From assembly GCA_002722955.1 (NCBI GenBank), contig PBMZ01000032.1, forward strand, positions 1-63,174: 63,174 nt of DNA, in the 5' to 3' direction. The translations under genes and the position numbers were made by a program. Under the pieces are notes generated by a model, which ran no database searches, was not told where the DNA came from, and worked only from the letters and a program-made list of their open reading frames with translations. This stretch comes from Planctomycetaceae bacterium (GTDB lineage Bacteria; Planctomycetota; Planctomycetia; Planctomycetales; Planctomycetaceae). Shown piece by piece: positions 34,360 to 44,309 of the stretch (positions are counted from its first letter, which is position 1; each line of letters opens with the position of its first letter).

Positions 34360-35394
34360 TTAAACCTTTTCGTAGGCGCTTAACAGCAATGATTCGGTTT
34401 CTTGCCAGCCAATGCAACCGTCGGTGATCGAGACCCCATGCTCAAGCTTCCTGGGATCGGTCAAACTCTGTTTGCCTTCATTGAGATTGCTCTCAAGCAT
34501 CAAGCCAATGATCGTCTTGTTGCCGGCGACTCGCTGATCAATGACGTCGTTCCAGACGATCGATTGGCGCCGGTAATCTTTGTTCGAGTTTGCGTGGCTG
34601 CAATCGACGACAAAGTTCGGCGACAACTGGGAACCTTGAAGGCGTTCCGTCGCAGTCTTCAAGTTATCGGAATCGTAATTCGGACCGTTGTAGCCGCCGC
34701 GAAGAATCAAATGCCCCCAGGGGTTGCCGTTGGTGTTCACGATGCAGGTCTTGCCATCAGGATCAATGCCCAAAAAACTGTGCGGGCTTTGTGCGGCTTG
34801 CATGGCATCCATGGCGATTTGAAGGTTGCCGTCCGTGCTGTTCTTATAACCCACAGGCATCGAAAGTCCGCTGGCCATTTGTCGGTGCGTGGGCGACTCT
34901 GTCGTGCGAGCCCCGATAGAAGCCATCGTGATCAGATCGGCAATGTATTGCGGAGTGATCGGCTCGAGCATCTCGGTCGCTGCCGGGAGTCCCAGCTCGG
35001 CGATCTTGATCAAAAGCTTGCGCGCAATCTGCAAACCATTGCCAATATCAAAAGTGTCGTTCAAGTGAGGGTCGTTGATGAGTCCTTTCCAACCGACGGT
35101 TGTTCGCGGCTTCTCGAAATAAACTCGCATCACGACAAAAATGCGGTCTTGGACTTTCGCGGCCAGTTCCTGCAATCGCGTCGCGTACTCTAACCCCAAA
35201 TCCGGATCGTGAATCGAGCATGGACCGACAATGACGATCAAGCGGTCATCGTCGCCTTCCAAGATTTTCTTGACGGATTCGCGCGAGCGAACAACGCAGT
35301 CGACGGCTGCATCACTTGCCGGCAAATCCGACTTCAAGTGGTTTGGCGAGACAAGCGGAACGGTGTTCTTAATATTGACGTCAGCAGTTTGCAT
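34360..35394 (-). CDS. aroG: 3-deoxy-7-phosphoheptulonate (DAHP) synthase, AroF/G/H type
   Basis: A 344-residue class I DAHP synthase that condenses phosphoenolpyruvate and erythrose 4-phosphate, the first step of the shikimate pathway. VGPCSIHDP (metal-binding C59), MRVYFEKPRTTVGWKGLINDP, TEMLEPITPQYIADL, SPTHRQMASGLSMPVGYKN and VDCSHANSNKDY are all intact. Length matches E. coli AroF, AroG and AroH; which feedback type it is cannot be told. It lies 27 bp before rhamnulokinase on the same strand, an unusual pairing with no obvious metabolic link. Confidence 0.95.
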   Translation of the reverse strand: MQTADVNIKNTVPLVSPNHLKSDLPASDAAVDCVVRSRESVKKILEGDDDRLIVIVGPCSIHDPDLGLEYATRLQELAAKVQDRIFVVMRVYFEKPRTTVGWKGLINDPHLNDTFDIGNGLQIARKLLIKIAELGLPAATEMLEPITPQYIADLITMASIGARTTESPTHRQMASGLSMPVGYKNSTDGNLQIAMDAMQAAQSPHSFLGIDPDGKTCIVNTNGNPWGHLILRGGYNGPNYDSDNLKTATERLQGSQLSPNFVVDCSHANSNKDYRRQSIVWNDVIDQRVAGNKTIIGLMLESNLNEGKQSLTDPRKLEHGVSITDGCIGWQETESLLLSAYEKV

Positions 35395-35597
35395 TCGGGT
35401 TGCGTAACCTTGAATGGAATAAAATGGGAATCTGCCAAAACCACATGGGCAGACTGAGAGCTAAACGTCCAACGTAATCTGGCCCAAAACCCTTGACCGC
35501 CGCCTCGAGAATTTAAGCCGAACAGTTTACCAATTGTGCAGTCGAATTACATCCGAGTGCAGTTGATCACGACACTTGGGGGGCAGCGTCCTTTTAG

Positions 35598-35639
35598 CAT
35601 ACCCGTAGCCACCGTCGCCAGACGGTGGCTACGGGTATG
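35598..35639. repeat. Perfect 19-bp palindrome
   Basis: CATACCCGTAGCCACCGTC is followed by a 4-base loop and its exact complement. It lies in the roughly 290-bp space between the lipoprotein gene and DAHP synthase, which otherwise shows no gene. The element resembles the GTAGC-type palindromes elsewhere in the window. Confidence 0.75.
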
Positions 35640-35686
35640 TTATTTCCGCGCTGCTGCCTTAGGGAGCTCAGGGATGAGTTAGCACG

Positions 35687-36520
35687 CTAACGAATTTGAG
35701 AGAGGTTGATAACCTCTTGATTGCTGGGAATGCTCCAATTCGGCAGTATCTCGGGATTGATCTCGATCACACCCAGCTTCATCGCCAAGTTGACATCAGC
35801 CTCGGGCCAATCCAGCGAAATGCGGTGAGGCAACACAACGCCGGTTGCCACATCGAGCTGATGATCGCCAAAGGTGGCTTTCGCGATCAAATTGCCTTTG
35901 CCGTTGTAAAGTGCGTGCGCCATGATCACTCCGCGACAGGCGTCGACGACGATTAGTCGCTGCACAGTTTCACCTGCTGGCGTCACACCGTGGGCAACCA
36001 GTCGGATTTCGTTGCCGTCGCCAGTTCGAGTCATCTCGTACTCCCGCTCGTTCAGCGGAATTACACCAAGGGCCGCAATGATCCAATCGGGCTGAAATGG
36101 TATCGGCAAGCGATGTTGAACACGGGAAATGTCATCGTGACCAACCGTCAAGACCTTGCCTTGTGTCTCGCGGCTCGAGAACCAAAGCTGATTATCGTTC
36201 GAACCGATCTCGACGGCGTCTTGTCCCAAGATCCCCGCTGACAATCGAAAGTTACGAGGCGACGCGACTGCAATGTTGCCGGACAGCCAAACTGGTAGCC
36301 CCTTTTGTCGCGCACGGATCGACATATCCGTCGATTGCCAGGAGTTGACAGCGGCGATGTTCGTGTTCAGGTGCGTGATGACTTGGCTCAGCGAGGCTTC
36401 AGGGGGCAAGACGCACGTTGGCTGACAAAACGAAGCTTGTGGCATCCAATGGCACATCACCTTGCAACCCGAGCCGCTGCAAGCAACCACCGCCATCAAT
36501 AAACACAGAACTCGTGACAT
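35687..36520 (-). CDS. Outer-membrane-type lipoprotein, LolA/LolB-like fold suspected
   Basis: A 277-residue lipoprotein: signal MSRVLCLLMAVVACSGSGC with a lipobox cysteine, then a Cys-rich patch (KVMCHWMPQASFCQPTC) and a beta-rich domain. LSQVITHLNTNIAAVNSWQS and LSGNIAVASPRNFRLSA recall the opening strands of LolA/LolB or DUF4292-type lipid-binding lipoproteins. The family call is only suggestive. AGGA sits just upstream of the ATG. The next gene upstream, 28 bp away, is a hypothetical on the same strand. Confidence 0.7.
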   Translation of the reverse strand: MSRVLCLLMAVVACSGSGCKVMCHWMPQASFCQPTCVLPPEASLSQVITHLNTNIAAVNSWQSTDMSIRARQKGLPVWLSGNIAVASPRNFRLSAGILGQDAVEIGSNDNQLWFSSRETQGKVLTVGHDDISRVQHRLPIPFQPDWIIAALGVIPLNEREYEMTRTGDGNEIRLVAHGVTPAGETVQRLIVVDACRGVIMAHALYNGKGNLIAKATFGDHQLDVATGVVLPHRISLDWPEADVNLAMKLGVIEINPEILPNWSIPSNQEVINLSQIR

Positions 36521-36548
36521 GATCCATCCTTGGATGTCACCGATCGGT

Positions 36549-37028
36549 TCACCGCAACAGCTCGGAATTCAAGCTTTGTTGCAATTCAGCGATTTCTTGG
36601 TCTGTAAGGTCCTGGTCAAGGACACGAAACGGGCCCTCACCATGAATGCCCGTCAACTCTAAATACTCGACTTCGTCCTCAAAGTGTGAGCCTTCCAAAC
36701 GCAACCGCTTCTTCTGCAGTAACAGTAAGGCCAGCACATACTTGAACTTATCTTGTCCCGGATTCGCGTCTTCCTCGAGTTGCTCGAAACACGTCATCAA
36801 GGCGTCAGTGTCGAGCGGCTTCGGTTTATTCAGGTCGACCTGAGGAACTTGGCATTGCCAATGAGCAATCGAATTCTCCGGCGGACCACTCCAGCCGTCC
36901 TCGGAAAAATCCAACCGCAAGATCTCGCCATCCTGGTCAACCAGAACCGAATGGCACGTCGAACCCGGCTCAAGTTCAATTTCCGTCGCCGCGCACTTCG
37001 CACCAATTGGCTTTACGGTGTAATCCAT
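36549..37028 (-). CDS. Conserved-looking hypothetical protein
   Basis: A 159-residue soluble protein with no signal or membrane segment. It has a Trp/Pro-containing middle (EDGWSGPPENSIAHWQCQVP) and then an acidic helical part (FEQLEEDANPGQDKFKYVLALLLLQKKRL), ending in a helix. The segment with KYVLALLLLQKKRLRLEG is typical of a small planctomycete family found beside lipoprotein genes, but I recall no function. It precedes the LolA/LolB-like lipoprotein by 28 bp. Confidence 0.65.
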   Translation of the reverse strand: MDYTVKPIGAKCAATEIELEPGSTCHSVLVDQDGEILRLDFSEDGWSGPPENSIAHWQCQVPQVDLNKPKPLDTDALMTCFEQLEEDANPGQDKFKYVLALLLLQKKRLRLEGSHFEDEVEYLELTGIHGEGPFRVLDQDLTDQEIAELQQSLNSELLR

Positions 37029-37314
37029 CGCCCTTCACAAACCTCGAGGAATCGCGGCCGGATGCTAGTGAAATCCGCCAAACGAGGCAATACGGGCTGA
37101 GTTCTTAGGCTTCTTTAGCTTGCTGAGAATCTGCTCTCGTTTTGCTCTTTGCCGAAAGAGACACGACGAAACTTGCTCAAGGCGATGCACATTAGGGTGG
37201 TCTCCCACCCCAGTGTGCCCCTATGATGGCGACCGAAGCCACAGTTTACGGCTGAATAGGTCGCTCTCATCGTGAGCATTTACTCGCGATTTCACCGACG
37301 GATATAAGGCAGGC

Positions 37315-38124
37315 ATGAATTCGGAATCGGTTGCTCAGTTAACCCTGATTGCTTACGCCACCATTGCGATTGGCATCGTCATCTGGCGGGCCATGCGGTC
37401 GGAAGAAGGATTGATGGTTTGGTTTTTGTTCCTCGTCGAACACATCTTCTTTCAGTCCCTGTTCCAACACCGTAGCAATCGCCACGCACCTTACCCCGAC
37501 GGCCCTGCGCTGTTGCTAGCCAATCATCGCAGCCCCGCTGATCCTGTTTGCTTGTGGATGAACATTCACAACGGAGACTTCTGCAGCCGTGCTCGTACGA
37601 TCAGCTTCTTGATGGCTCGCGAGTACTACGAAGTTAAAGGCATACGATGGGTTTGCGAAGCGATGAAGTCGATCCCGGCCGCTCGTGATGGTCGCGATAT
37701 GGGGCCTGCCAGAGAGGCTTTGCGGCTATTGCAAAAGGGCCGCTTGGTGGGAATCTTTCCAGAAGGTCGCTTGAATCGAGGTCCCGGACTGCTACCCGGA
37801 GACACCGGAGTTGCCTGGTTGGCACTTCGAGCTCAAGTCCCCGTTTACCCGGTCTACATCCTCGGTGCTCCCGCCGAAGGCACGATGGTGACACCATTCA
37901 TCTCGCCAGCAAAAGTTCGCGTCGTTTACGGTGACGAAATCGATCTTTCACCTTACCGAGGCCAACGGAAGACTCAGGCTTTGTTGCGCGAAGTGACGAA
38001 CTTGATGATGTGCCGATTGGCAGAGTTGGGTGGTCACGAATACGAGCACGCGGAAGAAGAGCAAGCGGCCACGAATGGCAATGGCAAGCCGCAGCTAGAA
38101 GTCACCGAAGCGGCGAGTGCTTGA
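37315..38124 (+). CDS. plsC: 1-acyl-sn-glycerol-3-phosphate acyltransferase (PlsC-like)
   Basis: A 269-residue acyltransferase. An N-terminal membrane helix (LTLIAYATIAIGIVIW) is followed by the catalytic box ANHRSPADPVCL (H-x4-D) and the glycerol-phosphate site IFPEGRLNRGPGLLPGDTGVAWLA. The family makes phosphatidic acid from lysophosphatidic acid at the inner membrane; acceptor specificity cannot be read from sequence. The C-terminal tail is acidic and variable. A strong hairpin terminator follows 27 bp after the stop. Confidence 0.88.
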   Translation: MNSESVAQLTLIAYATIAIGIVIWRAMRSEEGLMVWFLFLVEHIFFQSLFQHRSNRHAPYPDGPALLLANHRSPADPVCLWMNIHNGDFCSRARTISFLMAREYYEVKGIRWVCEAMKSIPAARDGRDMGPAREALRLLQKGRLVGIFPEGRLNRGPGLLPGDTGVAWLALRAQVPVYPVYILGAPAEGTMVTPFISPAKVRVVYGDEIDLSPYRGQRKTQALLREVTNLMMCRLAELGGHEYEHAEEEQAATNGNGKPQLEVTEAASA

Positions 38125-38150
38125 GAACAGGAAGTCCGCGGAAACGCGCA

Positions 38151-38187
38151 CAAGAAGCCCGGCTTTTCCGAAAAGCCGGGCTTCTTG
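38151..38187. terminator. Strong bidirectional hairpin
   Basis: A near-perfect 37-base palindrome: CAAGAAGCCCGGCTTTTC, one unpaired base, and its complement. It lies between the convergent plsC and giant LEPR-XLL genes and contains T4/A4 runs inside the stem. It could end transcription from both sides. The GAAGCCCGGCTT core also occurs near 25575 and near 52665. Confidence 0.7.
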
Positions 38188-38195
38188 CAGTTCGG

Positions 38196-41100
38196 TTAAG
38201 GCAAATCCGCCGAAACGCGAGCACCGTCGCTGATCACTTGCAGCTGATTCGATGCCCCAATGCCTGTCGAAACGCTGACAATGTACAACTCGTCAGTCTC
38301 AAGATCGACTTGATGGGAAACGCTGTCGACTTGATTGCCATTCGAGTCGGTGGCGACAACATTAATCCTCATGTCGGCATCAACCGGAACAAAGAAATAC
38401 TCGGCATTGCCTGCGTTGGCAATCACGATCTCATCTTGCTGAGCAACACCACCGTCGTTGGTGTTGACCGTCACTGTGCCAGTATAGATCAAGCCATCAC
38501 TTGCCGAACGGTACCCTAACTGCATTTGGTTTAAGACCGATGGCACAGCAGCTCCGATATTTGGAACGCCAGGCCAACGCAACTCGATGAAGTTACTTGG
38601 AAATGGCAAGCCACCGCCACCAGCAGTCTGCAACCGATTGGCACCGGTTTGGATGTAGTCGCCATGTTGTACGTTACGTATCAATTGCAAATCGTAAGGC
38701 GTTCGCGATCGACTTCCGACATTGCCATGAACGACAAGGTCTTGATACGTGGCCGCCGCCGAGGGCAACTGGTTGATATCCATACCTGCCGGCACTAAGT
38801 TCAAGCCCGAGACCGCACTGGATCGAATCGTATTCAACACCGCGGAATCAGGAATGGGCATGTTGATGCCAACGTTGTTCGGATCATTGGGATCGTACGT
38901 TGCACCATGAACAACGTTACCTCTGAGCGCGATTTGCGAAGTCGGAGCCACCGTCGTCTGCAACGTAAACATCAACGGCGCGCCCAATGAACCGGTACGA
39001 TAGTAGTTATTGATGATGTTCGCGTGAATCGGACCTGGCTCTTTCGAGGTCGAGTACGATCCAAACTGGTAGGCATACTTGCCGGCGTTGTAAGTCACGT
39101 TGTTCGCCATGAAGATCTTGGCGTGAGCATTGATTTTCGGTAATCTCTTGTTCGCTGACGCGATCACGTTGTTCGTGACCGAGACGAACTCGCCCTGAGT
39201 CAGTTCAAGTGCTGCGTAACCTGGTGATCCCGCCGTCGGGGCACTCAACACTCGCCCCATGTACGAACGATCGATGGTGATGTTTCGCAAGAATGGAGCG
39301 TCTTGGCCATCTCGAAAGACGGCGATCGAACCATCTGTAGCATCCGTCACGGTAACTCGGTGCAAGACAACGTTCTCGACGCCTTGCGTATGATCCGAAC
39401 TGATGACAATTCCCTTGCGTCGGAAATTCGGAATGCGGTGAGTTGGATATCGCCCAGCCGCGGCGCGACCATCGAAGATACCCAAAAAGCCTGCCTCGCC
39501 ATTGCCGGGGCGAACTTTGATGTCGGACATAAACACGTTGGAAGCACGGATGACAAGCATGTAACCGCGAAGCTCAACCCCAACGCCAGCTTCTGGCCCC
39601 AAAATGCTGAGGTCGCCATTGGTGATGTGAATCCGATCATCGTTCACCAAGATTCCAGACTTGGTGAAATAAATGATCCGCGGACCTTCCAATGACAACG
39701 CGTGTTTGAATTCCAAGTTCGCCGTCGGCCGCGTTGGATCGATGGCGATGATGCGAGCCCCATCGACGAAGCCAGCTCTTGTTTGTGTTCCAAAACCGCG
39801 AACTCCGTAAAGATCGTGGACGGTGTCCGATCCTTGATAGTAGCCGACAACATTGCTCGTCCCGAATTCAAGGCTCGTGAATGAACCCTCAATGCTGTCA
39901 TTTCGCAACTTCCGCATGACTTGATCGAAGGCCAAATGCGGTGTGGAGTAATAAGGCGAGACCGTCCAACTTCTCAGCAGCGAAGAAAGCTCACCCAGAT
40001 TTTGTCCGTACGGAGTATTGGTGGCGATCGAGATATCCTCGTTCGCGTTCCCATCAATCAAATCGTGGCCATCGCCACCAATGAGAAGATCGCGGCCGGC
40101 GTCTCCGGTCAGTTGGTCATCGTCATGACCGCCGTGAAGAACGTCGTCGCCGCTACCACCGATGAGAACATCGTTCCCGACGTCTCCTGCAAGCAAGTCG
40201 TTATGAGAACCACCAAACAAGTGATCGTTGCCATAGTCGCCAACCAAGACGTCTTGTCCGGTGCCACCGATCAATTGATCATCGCCGTTATTGCCAACCA
40301 GCGAGTCGTTGCCATCTCGGCCATCCAAAGTGTCGTCGCCGTCATGACCTCTGAGCGTGTCGTGAGATCGCCCGCCAATTAATCGATCCTCACCCGGGCC
40401 TCCGAAACCGGCGAAGGCAAACGAAAAACCATCACCATCGATGAGATCATCGCCATCGTTTCCAAAGACCTCGACCGCCGCCGACAAGCTACTGTCACGA
40501 CCGTCGATATGAATCACGTCGTCTCCTCCACCACCCCGAATTGTGAGCGAACCGGTTGGGTTGAGGAAATCGATCGAGACGCTTGAGCCTTCCGAAGTCA
40601 AACGCGACATGCCATCCGTCGCCGATGAGTTGTCACTCAAAGTCACCGTGTCGTCCGTGTCGTCAGCAAAGATGAAGAGGCGATCGACTGCTTGCAACTG
40701 ATCACGAATTAGGGAAAGCGCAGGTAGCTGAACGGGCTTGCCATCTAGTGAAATCATTTGGAGGTTGGCGGCGAAGTCATAACGGATCGTCTGCAGCGAA
40801 CCGCCGACAAGTCTTAACTGTGGACCGTTCGAGTTCATGGCGCTTCGGTCAGCGCGAATGCCGCCCATCGGCAACGGATCGCCGTTCGAATAGTCGACAA
40901 CAATGTCCAATGCTGAGGTGCCCGTAAGTCGAACTCGCCCGAAGTTTTGATAGCTAAGGCTATCGATCACAGCATTCGAAGCGATGATCTCCAGCTGATC
41001 CAATTGAGTTTGCGAATTCGTGCCGCGGCGGAGAATGATTTGCTGAATGCCGTCACGCGCCAACTGATCAACGTCGATGAACATCTCATCGACGACAAAC

Positions 41101-42962
41101 GTGGCTTCATAGGCACCGATATCCGGTCGCAATCGCCCGTCTTGAAAACGCGATTGCCCACGCTGATCGATGTCGTTCAAGTCGGTCTCGACACCAGAAT
41201 CAATTGCCGGGCTCCCCGCCATCAACGCGTGAGTCGGCGTCGCACCACCATTGTTCTTAAGCTGTGGATCCAACATTGGGTCGACATTCAAAATGTCGCT
41301 ACGGTGAAAACCACTGCCCTCTCGAGTATCACCAATCAGATTGTGCCCCAAGCTGACGAATTCGTCGCCCGTCAAATCGGGCCCGAAGACGCCCGTATTT
41401 CCGGCCACAATCGAATTCACCAACGAAATGTGGCCGCCTCGATTCCGAAGTCCACCGCCGCGAACTTGCGCCACATTACGAAAGACTGTCGACTGCGAGA
41501 CCTCGATCTGAGTCCCGTGATGAGCACTAATGCCTGCTGCAACGATGGCCGTGTTGTTGGAGACGGTCGCGTTTTGGAAGTCGATCTTGGCCTGCTGAAT
41601 TGCGGAGACTGCACCGCCGATCAAGCTGGCGGAATTCCCGAATAGTGCACTGCTGCATACATCGACATCGCCCTGCTTGGCAAACAAGCCACCACCGCGA
41701 CGCGCATCGTTTTGAGAGACGCTGGTGTCGGTCAACTGTAACTCGCCGCCACGGAGAACTGCGATTCCGCCGCCCGCCTGAGCGCTGTTGTTCTTTATGT
41801 CGGACCCATCGATGTGGACCAAACCTCGGAGTACCTCGACACCCGCTCCACGCTGCGCGGAGTTGCCGCTGACGGTTGATCCTTCCACTTCGGCATCAAT
41901 GTTTGCGATAAAGGAAAGTCCACCGCCGGTTGCCGCCACGTTGCTCGAGATCGTCGAGCCGCTGATGTCAGTGTGGCTCAACCGACTGAATACACCGCCG
42001 CCGCGATAACTGGCCGAGTTGCCGGTGATCGTTGAATCAACAACATTAAGTGTGGAGTTGTAAACGTACGCTCCACCACCGGTAAACTCAGCAACATTGC
42101 CCGAGATTGTGGATTGTTCGACTGTGATCGAGCCACCTAGCGAGAAGATACCGCCGCCTCGATCAGCCGTATTCTGAGAGATCTCGCTGGAAGTAATCGT
42201 GACGCTGCCGCCGCGATTGACCAGACCACTGTCCTGATTGCCGGCAATCGTGCTATTGGTAAGCGTGACGGAATTGCTGCTGCCCTGGCTATAGATTCCG
42301 ATGCCATTGTTGTCGACAACGCGGCTATCGATGAGCACCAGCGTGCCACCATTGCGCACGCGAATTCCCGCCCCAAGTTCAGCGTTGCCGTTGGTGATAC
42401 CGACGCCGATGAGCTTCAACGTCGCGCCACTGCGAATTTGAAACGCGCGGTCAATGAAGCCAGCATCGATGGTTGTCTGGTTTGCCCCCAAACCAGCAAT
42501 GGTGAGCGTGTCCTTGATGTCGAGATCGCCGAAGTTCTCGCCAATGGAGCTTTCGTGACCGACGGTTAGCCGGTAACTGCCAGCCAACAACTGAATGATG
42601 TCGTGGCCCTCGGCCAGATTGGCTTCGCGCACCGCGCTCCGCAACGTCGTTCGCCCTGTGCTGTCTGCGGCGATTCCATTGCCATCGATTGCATCCGTTG
42701 CATCCGCAAGTGTGTTGACGGTAAATGTCGTCAACAGCATTCGCGGCTCTAAGCACTCAACGTTCGAGTTGTGGCGGTGTTCCTTTCGGCGTTCGCAACG
42801 GTTGTTTCGCCATTGAGAATTGAGTCGACACGTCGTTGTGTCTTGCGAGCGGCGTTTGTTCAGCCGTTGGTTGAGCGGAGAGATCCCCGATCCTAGCCGA
42901 GCCCTGAAATAGGACAGCCAAGACTTCCAGTGCATATGCTCACTTGTCGATCTTAGTTGCAA
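38196..42962 (-). CDS. Giant secreted LEPR-XLL protein with beta-helix, RTX and pectate-lyase-like parts
   Basis: A 1588-residue surface or secreted protein. A basic N-terminus ends in ECLEPRMLLTT (71-77), the planctomycete LEPR-XLL export motif, then FTVNTLADATDAIDGNG as in polymorphic outer-membrane proteins. Residues about 100-600 are a right-handed beta-helix of short repeats (TNSTIAGNQDSGL, QSTISGNVAEFTGGGA). About 820-975 hold RTX calcium-binding nonapeptides (GGSGDDVLHGG). About 1050-1380 are a second beta-helix reminiscent of family 1 pectate lyases, with DGSIAVFRDGQDAPFLRNITIDRS. A short beta-rich C-terminal domain follows. It may bind or cut polysaccharide; catalytic residues are not clear. 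Translation may begin at M1 or M10. Confidence 0.85.
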   Translation of the reverse strand: MQLRSTSEHMHWKSWLSYFRARLGSGISPLNQRLNKRRSQDTTTCRLNSQWRNNRCERRKEHRHNSNVECLEPRMLLTTFTVNTLADATDAIDGNGIAADSTGRTTLRSAVREANLAEGHDIIQLLAGSYRLTVGHESSIGENFGDLDIKDTLTIAGLGANQTTIDAGFIDRAFQIRSGATLKLIGVGITNGNAELGAGIRVRNGGTLVLIDSRVVDNNGIGIYSQGSSNSVTLTNSTIAGNQDSGLVNRGGSVTITSSEISQNTADRGGGIFSLGGSITVEQSTISGNVAEFTGGGAYVYNSTLNVVDSTITGNSASYRGGGVFSRLSHTDISGSTISSNVAATGGGLSFIANIDAEVEGSTVSGNSAQRGAGVEVLRGLVHIDGSDIKNNSAQAGGGIAVLRGGELQLTDTSVSQNDARRGGGLFAKQGDVDVCSSALFGNSASLIGGAVSAIQQAKIDFQNATVSNNTAIVAAGISAHHGTQIEVSQSTVFRNVAQVRGGGLRNRGGHISLVNSIVAGNTGVFGPDLTGDEFVSLGHNLIGDTREGSGFHRSDILNVDPMLDPQLKNNGGATPTHALMAGSPAIDSGVETDLNDIDQRGQSRFQDGRLRPDIGAYEATFVVDEMFIDVDQLARDGIQQIILRRGTNSQTQLDQLEIIASNAVIDSLSYQNFGRVRLTGTSALDIVVDYSNGDPLPMGGIRADRSAMNSNGPQLRLVGGSLQTIRYDFAANLQMISLDGKPVQLPALSLIRDQLQAVDRLFIFADDTDDTVTLSDNSSATDGMSRLTSEGSSVSIDFLNPTGSLTIRGGGGDDVIHIDGRDSSLSAAVEVFGNDGDDLIDGDGFSFAFAGFGGPGEDRLIGGRSHDTLRGHDGDDTLDGRDGNDSLVGNNGDDQLIGGTGQDVLVGDYGNDHLFGGSHNDLLAGDVGNDVLIGGSGDDVLHGGHDDDQLTGDAGRDLLIGGDGHDLIDGNANEDISIATNTPYGQNLGELSSLLRSWTVSPYYSTPHLAFDQVMRKLRNDSIEGSFTSLEFGTSNVVGYYQGSDTVHDLYGVRGFGTQTRAGFVDGARIIAIDPTRPTANLEFKHALSLEGPRIIYFTKSGILVNDDRIHITNGDLSILGPEAGVGVELRGYMLVIRASNVFMSDIKVRPGNGEAGFLGIFDGRAAAGRYPTHRIPNFRRKGIVISSDHTQGVENVVLHRVTVTDATDGSIAVFRDGQDAPFLRNITIDRSYMGRVLSAPTAGSPGYAALELTQGEFVSVTNNVIASANKRLPKINAHAKIFMANNVTYNAGKYAYQFGSYSTSKEPGPIHANIINNYYRTGSLGAPLMFTLQTTVAPTSQIALRGNVVHGATYDPNDPNNVGINMPIPDSAVLNTIRSSAVSGLNLVPAGMDINQLPSAAATYQDLVVHGNVGSRSRTPYDLQLIRNVQHGDYIQTGANRLQTAGGGGLPFPSNFIELRWPGVPNIGAAVPSVLNQMQLGYRSASDGLIYTGTVTVNTNDGGVAQQDEIVIANAGNAEYFFVPVDADMRINVVATDSNGNQVDSVSHQVDLETDELYIVSVSTGIGASNQLQVISDGARVSADLP

Positions 42963-43293
42963 AATCGAAGCACACGTTCACTGTACCAACCGAAACACCA
43001 GATGCAATCCATACATTAAGAAGAAAGCGGAAACTGGAAGAACTGCACAGGATAACAAAAACCGAGAAGCCGGCAAAAGCGTCATAATCCTGAGAATCGT
43101 TAATCTCGACCAACCCGATCGCTGTAAACCACTGGCCAGGAAACGGTTAAGTGAGACTTCTGAGTGTGCCTGTCTCAGCGGCTAGATTAGTCGTGCAGTT
43201 CCGTTAAACTTTGGAAACACCAACTATACCCAGCTATGTAGCGGAGCGGCGTGAGCCGCCCGGTACCAAACCGCCCGCAGCAAAGTCTCTTCG
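42963..43293. other. Intergenic region with a GTAGCGG repeat
   Basis: The 331 bases separate the divergent giant LEPR-XLL gene and folP. No protein-like frame was seen. Bases 43238-43260 carry GTAGCGGAGCGGCGTGAGCC, which matches the element at 14181-14209 and can fold as GCGGC-GTGA-GCCGC. Promoters for both genes are expected, but none is clear. Confidence 0.45.
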
Positions 43294-44142
43294 ATGTCCA
43301 CCAGCGATACCCGAACATGGCAGCTACCGAATCGACTCGTCGAGTTGGGTGCATTTCCGTGGTTAATGGGAATCGTAAATGTCACGCCGGATAGCTTCAG
43401 CGATGGAGGCCAATTCGATTCTGTCCAAGCAGCGGTCGAGCATGCGAAGGCATTGGAAGTTGATGGTGCCGATATCCTCGACATCGGGGGCGAGTCGACT
43501 CGCCCTGATTCCGAACCCGTGCGTCTTTTCGACGAGCTGGAACGAGTCATCCCAGTCATCGAACAACTGGCGCCGCAAGTCAACGTTCCAATCTCCGTCG
43601 ACACGACCAAAGCTGAATTGGCGCGTCAAGCTATCGCTGCGGGGGCATCTATCGTCAATGACATTTCCGGGCTCGAAATGGATGCTGAAATGGTCGGTGT
43701 TTGTGCTGACTCGGATGTGGGCGTGATTTGTATGCACATGCAAGGCACACCGCAGACGATGCAACAAGAGCCTCACTATGACGACGTCGTTGTCGAGGTC
43801 TGCGAATACTTGAAGCAACGGATCAAGGTGATGAATGCCGCGGGCATCGCGGCCGAAAGAATTGTATTGGATCCGGGAATCGGTTTCGGCAAGACCGCGG
43901 AACACAACCTACAGATTCTATCCGCGATCTCGAGCTTTCGATCGCTGGGGCGCCCGGTCTTGATCGGGCACTCAAGAAAACGTTTCCTCTCCAAGGTGCT
44001 TGGGCGCCAAGTTGAAGAGCGAACGATGGGAACTGCTGGCGTCGCCGTGGCCTTGGCCGCTCAATCGACCGACATCATCCGAGTCCATGACGTCCGAGAG
44101 ATCCGTGACGCACTAACAGCGTATCGTGCGGTGATGCGTTGA
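43294..44142 (+). CDS. folP: Dihydropteroate synthase
   Basis: A 282-residue dihydropteroate synthase, the folate-pathway enzyme joining the pterin pyrophosphate and p-aminobenzoate. MGIVNVTPDSFSDGGQF, DILDIGGESTRPDSEPV, ISVDTTKAELARQAI, IVNDISG, DPGIGFGKTAEHNL and VLIGHSRKRFLSKVL are the conserved substrate-binding loops, all intact. Length is normal. It stands alone, flanked by giant surface-protein genes on the opposite strand, and a long palindrome follows. Related methanopterin-type enzymes exist, but the full set of loops favours FolP. Confidence 0.95.
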   Translation: MSTSDTRTWQLPNRLVELGAFPWLMGIVNVTPDSFSDGGQFDSVQAAVEHAKALEVDGADILDIGGESTRPDSEPVRLFDELERVIPVIEQLAPQVNVPISVDTTKAELARQAIAAGASIVNDISGLEMDAEMVGVCADSDVGVICMHMQGTPQTMQQEPHYDDVVVEVCEYLKQRIKVMNAAGIAAERIVLDPGIGFGKTAEHNLQILSAISSFRSLGRPVLIGHSRKRFLSKVLGRQVEERTMGTAGVAVALAAQSTDIIRVHDVREIRDALTAYRAVMR

Positions 44143-44214
44143 CGTCAAACTGACTCGGCGATCGGCGGACGATTCTCTTCGACGAGGTATTGGGCGGCCG
44201 CAGTGCAACGTCCC

Positions 44215-44287
44215 ATACAAGCACGAAGCGCCAGCGAGTGAGTCCACGCGATCTGCGAACTCACTCGCTGGCGTTTCGTGCTTGTAT
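44215..44287. repeat. Long near-perfect palindrome
   Basis: Arms of 29 bp (starting ATACAAGCACGAAGCGCCAG and closing with its complement) have one mismatch and flank a 15-base loop. It lies between convergent folP and the RTX protein gene. A degraded relative (TTACTCGCTGGCGCGTCGT) lies at about 51058-51077. Confidence 0.8.
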
Positions 44288-44309
44288 TCGGTTTTCGCCG
44301 ATCGAAAGA